64,000 nucleotides of DNA from Adiantum capillus-veneris (Eukaryota > Streptophyta > Polypodiopsida > Polypodiales > Pteridaceae): positions 60,172,433-60,236,432 of the forward strand of contig CM043965.1 of assembly GCA_014529385.2 (NCBI GenBank). Direction: 5' to 3'. A model generated the notes under the pieces. The model saw only the letters and a list, made by a program, of their open reading frames with translations, ran no database searches and was not told the origin of the DNA. Position 1 is the stretch's first letter. Each line of letters opens with the position of its first letter. Of this stretch, positions 59,334-64,000 are shown one piece after another. Position numbers and translations under genes: made by a program.

Positions 59334-60540
59334 GCTAGAAGAAGTGAAAAAGAAGATGGACGAGGAATTTAAGAGATGGAAAATAGAAAACGAAGACATC
59401 AAGAGAAAGCTATAGGAGGCTGAAAAAACTAATGCAGATCTGAACGACCTCTTAGTGAACATGGGAGATCAAGAGGAATAGGAAAAGAAGGCATATCAGA
59501 AGCAGATAGATGAGCTGAAAGGCCAATAGCAGACTGAAGAGCAACATTTGAGCACAGGTCCAGCAGCAATGAAAGGCATTGACATAGAAAATGTGTCAGA
59601 TCGAGTGGACACCACTATGCAAGAGGACATCCTTGTGGGACCATCACAAGAACCCCAAGATCTGACACAAGAAGAAGAAGAAAAGCTACAGAAGGCAATA
59701 GAAGCGGCAATAAAAGACACGGCCAAAGAAGCAATGGAGTGGGAGTAGAGAGTGTTTAAAACTATGACCATTCAGAAGATAGATGCCAACATCATTCTGC
59801 ATGAATGGCTACAACCTTCTCTCCCATATCCTCTTCTAAAGTATGAAGCTCCTACAACAAAAAAACGGATTAAAGAGGAGCCAATAGTGCCATTATACAA
59901 AGAAAATATCTCCAAACCAGAAGGAGTTAAGCTGATTGTGGACTCTCAACCCCAGTGGAGAAAGGCATGGCTCACCAAATATCCGCAATATTTAATTCAT
60001 CTGGTAGAGGCGCCTAAAAGAATCAGAGACAACCTCATTTTTTGCCCTCTACCAAGGATGAGGACATGGGAAGCACAAGAGCTGCTACCAAAAAACCAAT
60101 CCACATGGCTCAATTACCCAAATCTACCAGGCTTGAAGGCAGGCGAGAGAATGAGTGATCAATACATGGTGAAAACCCTAACGGGTGCCATTAAATTGTT
60201 CACTCGCTCGCCTCACCTCTCTTGCATCATGCTTAGAAAAATCTGTAAAACCCTTCTGGTGATTTTTGAAACCTTTAAACCTGGATAGGCAACAAACAAC
60301 ATCTTCTTCTTCCAAGACACATATAGATGTGCATACGATCTGTCTGCTCAGCATTCTCACGAAGTGATACATGCACTTTATCAGAGAATAATGTTTTTGA
60401 CTTCTTATCACCTCCAAGCCTTTGAAGAAGCCTTCTACACCCGCTTCTTCACCATCAACACAGAGATATTCGACCCGATATTACTAGCCCAACATGTGCG
60501 GTATGAGTCCCTTTTGAAGATGCGCGAAAGCCTCCACTAA
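59334..60540 (+). pseudogene. C-terminal part of the long gag-like protein
   Basis: More coiled coil with stops (TAG near 59413, 59479, 59527, 59746). Then come a globular region ILHEWLQPSLPYPLLKYEAP, PQWRKAWLTKYPQYLIHLVE and GAIKLFTRSPHLSCIMLRKI, and after a stop at 60286 a final helical piece (AQHSHEVIHALYQRIMFLTS ... SLLKMRESLH). No known domain. Confidence 0.5.
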
Positions 60541-60579
60541 AGAAAGAGCTCTACTGCCATGTCGGGGACGACATGAACT

Positions 60580-60592
60580 AGGAGGGGGGGAG
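60580..60592 (+). promoter_or_regulatory. Polypurine tract
   Basis: AGGAGGGGGGGAG directly before a TGTTAGAAG LTR start, 40 bp after the end of the long coding region. Confidence 0.75.
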
Positions 60593-60950
60593 TGTTAGAA
60601 GCTAGACACACCCAATGGAGAATGATTGCTCGACAGGATATTATTTTTGTAATTATTCTTTAATTGAGAAAAGCCGTCATTTCAACTTTGTAAATAGTGG
60701 GGCTTGCAGAAGCTTCCAGACTGTATCCCATTTTTGACATTTAGACTGAGTGAATGGTTAAATACCACTTTTGGCCTCAATGAAAAAAACCTTTGTCATT
60801 TTTAAAAAGGGTTATGTCTGTGTGAGTGAGCTTACTCTGTGTACGAGAGAGAGTGAGAGTTTTATCTTGACGCTGTCATGCTGTGACACGTACATAGTGG
60901 AAACACATGCTACAAGATTTATCTTGTAACTTTTTAGATACATAGTTATA
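60593..60950 (+). mobile_element. 3' LTR start of the pol-less element
   Basis: Begins TGTTAGAAGCTAGACACACC. The right end could not be fixed; it lies somewhere between 60.9 and 61.2 kb. No matching 5' LTR is in the window; the one immediately upstream of the leader (55525-56323) has a different sequence. Confidence 0.5.
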
Positions 60951-61690
60951 TTTCCTATAATGTACATATACATATTTAAGTATAATAATATTCTTTCTAT
61001 CTCATCCTATTATTTATCTCAGGGGTAACCTATTCTTACTTTACCATCAGAAAATACTATGAGAAAAGCGTCAATAGCTCCGCCTCTTTAACTTGGGGCA
61101 AAAAAGCATTGATTCTTTATTTATACTATCTCATTATCATCTCACACCCTAGCTAGATCCTATATCTAGGGTAAACTCCATTATATATATATTCTATGTA
61201 TTTTTTATATTTTTCTTATATTTCTTTTTAAATAGCTATTAGGGGGGAATCAAATCCTAGTGGGACACTAGGTGGCATGCTTTCAAAGATACACTTATTT
61301 TAATGCATTATTTCAAGCATGATTACAAAGCTTTGTCAAGGAGCAATGTCATGCTTTCATATGGCATGAGGTGTCCTTTGGAATCAAATGAAAGTCTAAG
61401 CTAAGGGGACCACAGGAAGACTTTTGCTGCCAGAAATGGACCCTATTTTGATGATTTTTTAACACAAGGTTCCAATCCGAATTGGAAAATGATTTCAAAA
61501 TGAAAATTGTAAATAATGAGCTGAATTTTTTGCTTATATTTTGACTTTTTTATTTGGAGCCACGATTGAGGAGATATGATCAATATACTGGACTCTAGTC
61601 TGCCCACATCATGCAGGGACAGCTCATTTCCAACTTTTCCAGTTTCTGTTCACATTGGCTCTTCTCTTCTTGTGTAAACCCTTGGGGGTT
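60951..61690. other. No gene recognised
   Basis: AT-rich sequence that probably holds the LTR end and the start of the next element's LTR ('ttaggggggaatcaaatcct' at 61239). No reading frame. Confidence 0.45.
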
Positions 61691-61696
61691 CCCTTC

Positions 61697-61712
61697 ACCT
61701 ATAAAAGGGGAC
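61697..61712 (+). promoter_or_regulatory. LTR-like TATA box of the last retroelement
   Basis: 'cacctataaaaggggacctc' is a consensus TATA box in GC-rich flanks. It lies 1.2 kb upstream of a primer-binding-like site and gag start. Confidence 0.5.
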
Positions 61713-62278
61713 CTCTTCTTCCTTGAAAAGAACTCAAGCATTCAAGCCATTGATGAGAGGAATTCATGAGGGAGGGAGTAGTAAGGCCAAATTGTACTTA
61801 GTCATTAACATAAGCCTAAGCCTACACTTTCTCCTAGAAGAAGACTAGCCATTCTTGCAACAAGCTAACCTTGGAAGATCAACTCTAATCAAAGAAGGTC
61901 TTGCACTTGGTGTATCAATCAAAGTGGAATTATCCACTCTTCTTCTCTCTCCATCAATAATGGTGCCAAAGGGTTTGTCAAGTAAGATGTGTTCTACATT
62001 GATGTTTTCTTGATTTCTTGTTGTTTTCTTTTTCATCTCTAATCCTACATATATATATATATATATATAATCTCATCTCCTTAACCAAACCTATCTCTCT
62101 CACTCTTAGTAATTCATCCTCTCTACAATTTTAGGTTCTCTTTGCTACAGGTACATCCCTCCCGGCAGTATCCTTATTGCCTATGGGCAGGAATAGGGCT
62201 TGGAAGGAAAACTCTCTTCTCTTCTCTTCCCTTCTCTTCTCTCATATCTACATTTTACACATACTAGAGTTATCCTAG
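61713..62278 (+). other. Probable LTR/leader sequence, no gene
   Basis: Contains an AT microsatellite (62049-62069) and CTTCT-rich tracts (62214-62244). The phrase read as RYIPPGSILIAYGQ at 62150-62193 is similar to RYATLGVKVLAYTQ near 18161. Otherwise featureless. Confidence 0.45.
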
Positions 62279-62497
62279 ATGAATAATCCACATGATGATA
62301 ATTTCTATCGCTTTCACTCTGTACGATCTATTAGAATTAACGTATGGATTAGCCGTAAAATACACTTTCAACAACGTATAGTGTTTCTCTTTGGCCCAGA
62401 AAGGCTCAATGAAATACTTATATCACCGGATCCCATCATACTACCTCTCATAGACTATAATTTTTCTTTTGATGTAAGCGTAGTTATCTTGCTATGA
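62279..62497 (+). other. Short leader reading frame, related to the one at 18204-18425, weakly ClpP-like
   Basis: 72 codons, with SIRINVWISRKIHFQQRIVF, LFGPERLNEIL and FDVSVVIL. The match with the first copy spans some 50 residues. Both copies lie between an LTR-like TATA box and a gag start. As in the first copy, GAT|GTAAGC near the end could be a splice donor. No catalytic residues; function unknown. Confidence 0.4.
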
Positions 62498-62913
62498 ACC
62501 AAGAGGATTTGTACACACAATTAATCCCAATCACTAGACAAAATATATATATTATGGTAAGCACAAAACTACAATTTTAAAGAATAATTAGTAGCCTATT
62601 TGGTCAGCCAAGATTGAATGCCATTAACTCATCTATTAACCCTTTCATATTACCCATGATACGATATGGCCATAGCCTTGATGTTTTCATCTTTGTGTTG
62701 TTTTGACACTCTCTTTTGTGTTCTTTCTTTGTGTGTGTGAGTGCAAGAGAGAAAGAGTGGGTCTTCTTTGATTGCACTTCTTTCCAAACCCTAGTCTTCA
62801 TGGCATCTATGGTTTAACTCCTTCATATAGTTTTTTGGAGTTCTCTTCACAAACTCTCACAGCCATAAGCCCGGTGCTTTCCTGGCAAGACCGCAAATTT
62901 CTCGACACATTTT

Positions 62914-62931
62914 TGGTGAACCCGACGCGAA
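62914..62931 (+). promoter_or_regulatory. Primer-binding-like site
   Basis: TGGTGAACCCGACGCGAA starts five bases after a CA that could end an LTR. It begins with the required TGG. The tRNA it would pair with was not identified. Confidence 0.5.
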
Positions 62932-62956
62932 CAAGCCGGGGTGAGAGTACGTAAAG

Positions 62957-63195
62957 ATGGCTAGCAAAGTGGAGCAGCTATATGCTGAAATGAAAGAGCT
63001 TGCAGACATATGAAAATGGTTGAAGAAGAAGAGCAGATTCAAAAAGCGATTGAAAGCGCTAGGCAATCCGTATATAATGAGGTTAATATATTCGAAGGCT
63101 ATGATCCAGAAGGATATCTTGAGTGCTATGTGACAGAGATGAGGCTCTTAGCAATTCCAGAAGCTCGGATGATTGCATCATTGTTGAACTTGTGA
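62957..63195 (+). pseudogene. gag-like start of a retroelement entering from the right
   Basis: ATG 62957 opens ASKVEQLYAEMKELADI and stops at 63011. A second frame from 63010 (KMVEEEEQIQKAIESARQSV ... FEGYDPEGYLECYVTEMR) is continuous to 63195. F-x-G-Y-D-P-E-x-Y resembles the gag opening motif of gypsy elements. Frame changes near 63010 and 63190 link three pieces. Confidence 0.5.
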
Positions 63196-64000
63196 GTGTG
63201 ATGATTTCAAGCACCAAGTTCGAGACTATGCAAGTGTATATGCAAGCAACTGGGGTGAGTTTTCTACAGGTATAACACAGGCATGCTTGGAACATCAAGA
63301 CCAAGAGATGGAGCAGAGTGGAAGTGGATGTGACCAGCTGGAGTTGGTGTCTCCTGTAAGCCATGCAAGTGTCAACACATCTATACAGGCTAATTTAGAA
63401 GCAGTAATAGATGCATATCTTTTGCAAGATGCAAATTTATTGTATGCAGATGAAGCGGACATAGTGGAAGCTATTTATGCACGTTTGGGTCTTGTAACCT
63501 TCGTATCTCAAGATAATGACTCTCATGATGCTATCCAAGCGCCTAAAACGGCTCAAAGCAACTTAGAGAATGATGCAAACTCATTGGCTATGATAGATGA
63601 TTTGGACGCTCCTTTTGATTCGTTTGAAGATGCACATGAGTGTATATACAAGGATGAGGATGTTATCGTTTTGACAGAGGATGTGAAGGGAAAACAGGTG
63701 GAAGAAGGCTATATTAGTGATGTGCTACAATCTACTTTTGAGCAGATCCAGGAACTTTTACCAAGTTTAGAAGAGCCGGATGCCTATGCTGAAGACATAT
63801 ACCAGGATGAAGATGTCATTATCAATGCTTTCCTATGCGAGTTTGATGCATGTGGTACTACCCAAATGGATATGCCTAGCTGTGAAAGTGCTAATTTAGA
63901 GGGGGTGACTGAAAATCTCTTCCTTTGTGAGTATAGCTCTGCTAGTAGCATTGCAGATTGTGAAGTACCTCAGCTAGACGAGGTGGAAGAAGAGGAGTGC
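63188..64000 (+). CDS. Acidic reading frame, open to the window end (partial)
   Basis: The frame has no stop from 63188 to 64000, about 270 codons. It is rich in Asp/Glu (DEDVIVLTEDVKG, DIYQDEDVIINAF, DEVEEEEC) and has repeated 'ED-A-Y/H-x-x-D-I/CIY-x-DEDVI' phrases near residues 150 and 205. It begins with CDDFKHQVRDYASVYASNWG, which continues the gag-like segment after a one-base shift. Unrecognised; most likely the continuation of the retroelement polyprotein. Confidence 0.5.

Larger units (their letters stand above)
56931..60540 (+). pseudogene. Very long gag-like/coiled-coil reading frame of a pol-less LTR element
   Basis: Some 1,200 codons read almost continuously from ATG 56931. One frame covers 56931-59333 with only TAA 58167 and TAG 59082. 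A shifted frame covers about 59280-60290, and a last piece reaches 60538. The order is an N-terminal globular part, a Pro-rich linker, a long coiled coil and a C-terminal globular part. No protease, RT, RNase H or integrase lies between its end and the polypurine tract at 60580. That makes the host element non-autonomous. The N-terminal part loosely resembles the 'putative plant transposon protein' type of gag-like domain. Confidence 0.65.

Noticed and set aside
55525-60950. 55525-56323 as the 5' LTR of the coiled-coil element
   Set aside because: It follows a copia polypurine tract, lacks a primer-binding site at its right edge, and its sequence differs from the LTR start at 60593.

Overview
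The window reads as nuclear DNA of a land plant. It has long, gene-poor, repeat-rich sequence, spliced genes with short GT-AG introns, and plant-type Ty1/copia, Ty3/gypsy, LINE and Tnp2-like DNA transposon remains. Nothing fixes the species. The dense CT/CA microsatellites, the mixed retroelements and several protein families I cannot place in a seed-plant gene set make a fern or other non-seed plant a reasonable guess, but that is inference. I see no tRNA, rRNA, organellar block or CRISPR.

Layout. 1-7.4 kb: a 75-90 bp minisatellite and a decayed minus-strand Tnp2-type (CACTA-like) transposase gene that still shows two convincing introns. 7.5-9.7 kb: compound CT/CA microsatellites, a C run and a G run, and a nested tandem duplication. 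9.9-12.2 kb: a cytochrome P450-like fragment, then the 3' end of a 5'-truncated LINE. 12.2-18.1 kb: no convincing gene; a 57-60 bp minisatellite, microsatellites and an LTR-like promoter. 18.2-23.5 kb: a plus-strand Ty3/gypsy element of Tat type, with two RNase H domains, heavily mutated. 23.5-28 kb: a near-perfect 57-bp inverted repeat and dispersed copies of a GC-rich/TATA end signature. 28.1-35.5 kb: a minus-strand chromovirus-like Ty3/gypsy element bracketed by a dispersed repeat.

36-49.3 kb: several blocks of a degenerate minisatellite whose core is a palindrome (GGCC..AAGGCCATAGGG). The blocks surround minus-strand coding remains of two kinds: FCP1/NIF-like HAD phosphatase domains (37.3-39.5 kb) and an unrecognised protein with a ParB/sulfiredoxin-like motif (42.8-45.5 kb).

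49.3-56.3 kb: a Ty1/copia element that is a fusion of two copia families. A single open frame runs through one integrase and a truncated reverse transcriptase, then restarts in a second integrase C-terminus and a complete reverse transcriptase. Its two LTRs do not match in length or sequence. 56.3-61 kb: an LTR element that appears to lack pol and carries one very long gag-like/coiled-coil reading frame. 61.2-64 kb: leader, primer-binding-like site and gag-like start of another retroelement running off the window, with an acidic reading frame open to the last base.

Most coding sequence here belongs to mobile elements and nearly all of it is broken by stops or frameshifts. The best leads are the in-frame double-RT copia chimera, the palindrome-cored minisatellite system with its embedded ParB-like and FCP1-like remains, the pol-less coiled-coil LTR element, and a short ClpP-resembling reading frame that occurs twice, each time between an LTR-like TATA box and a gag start.
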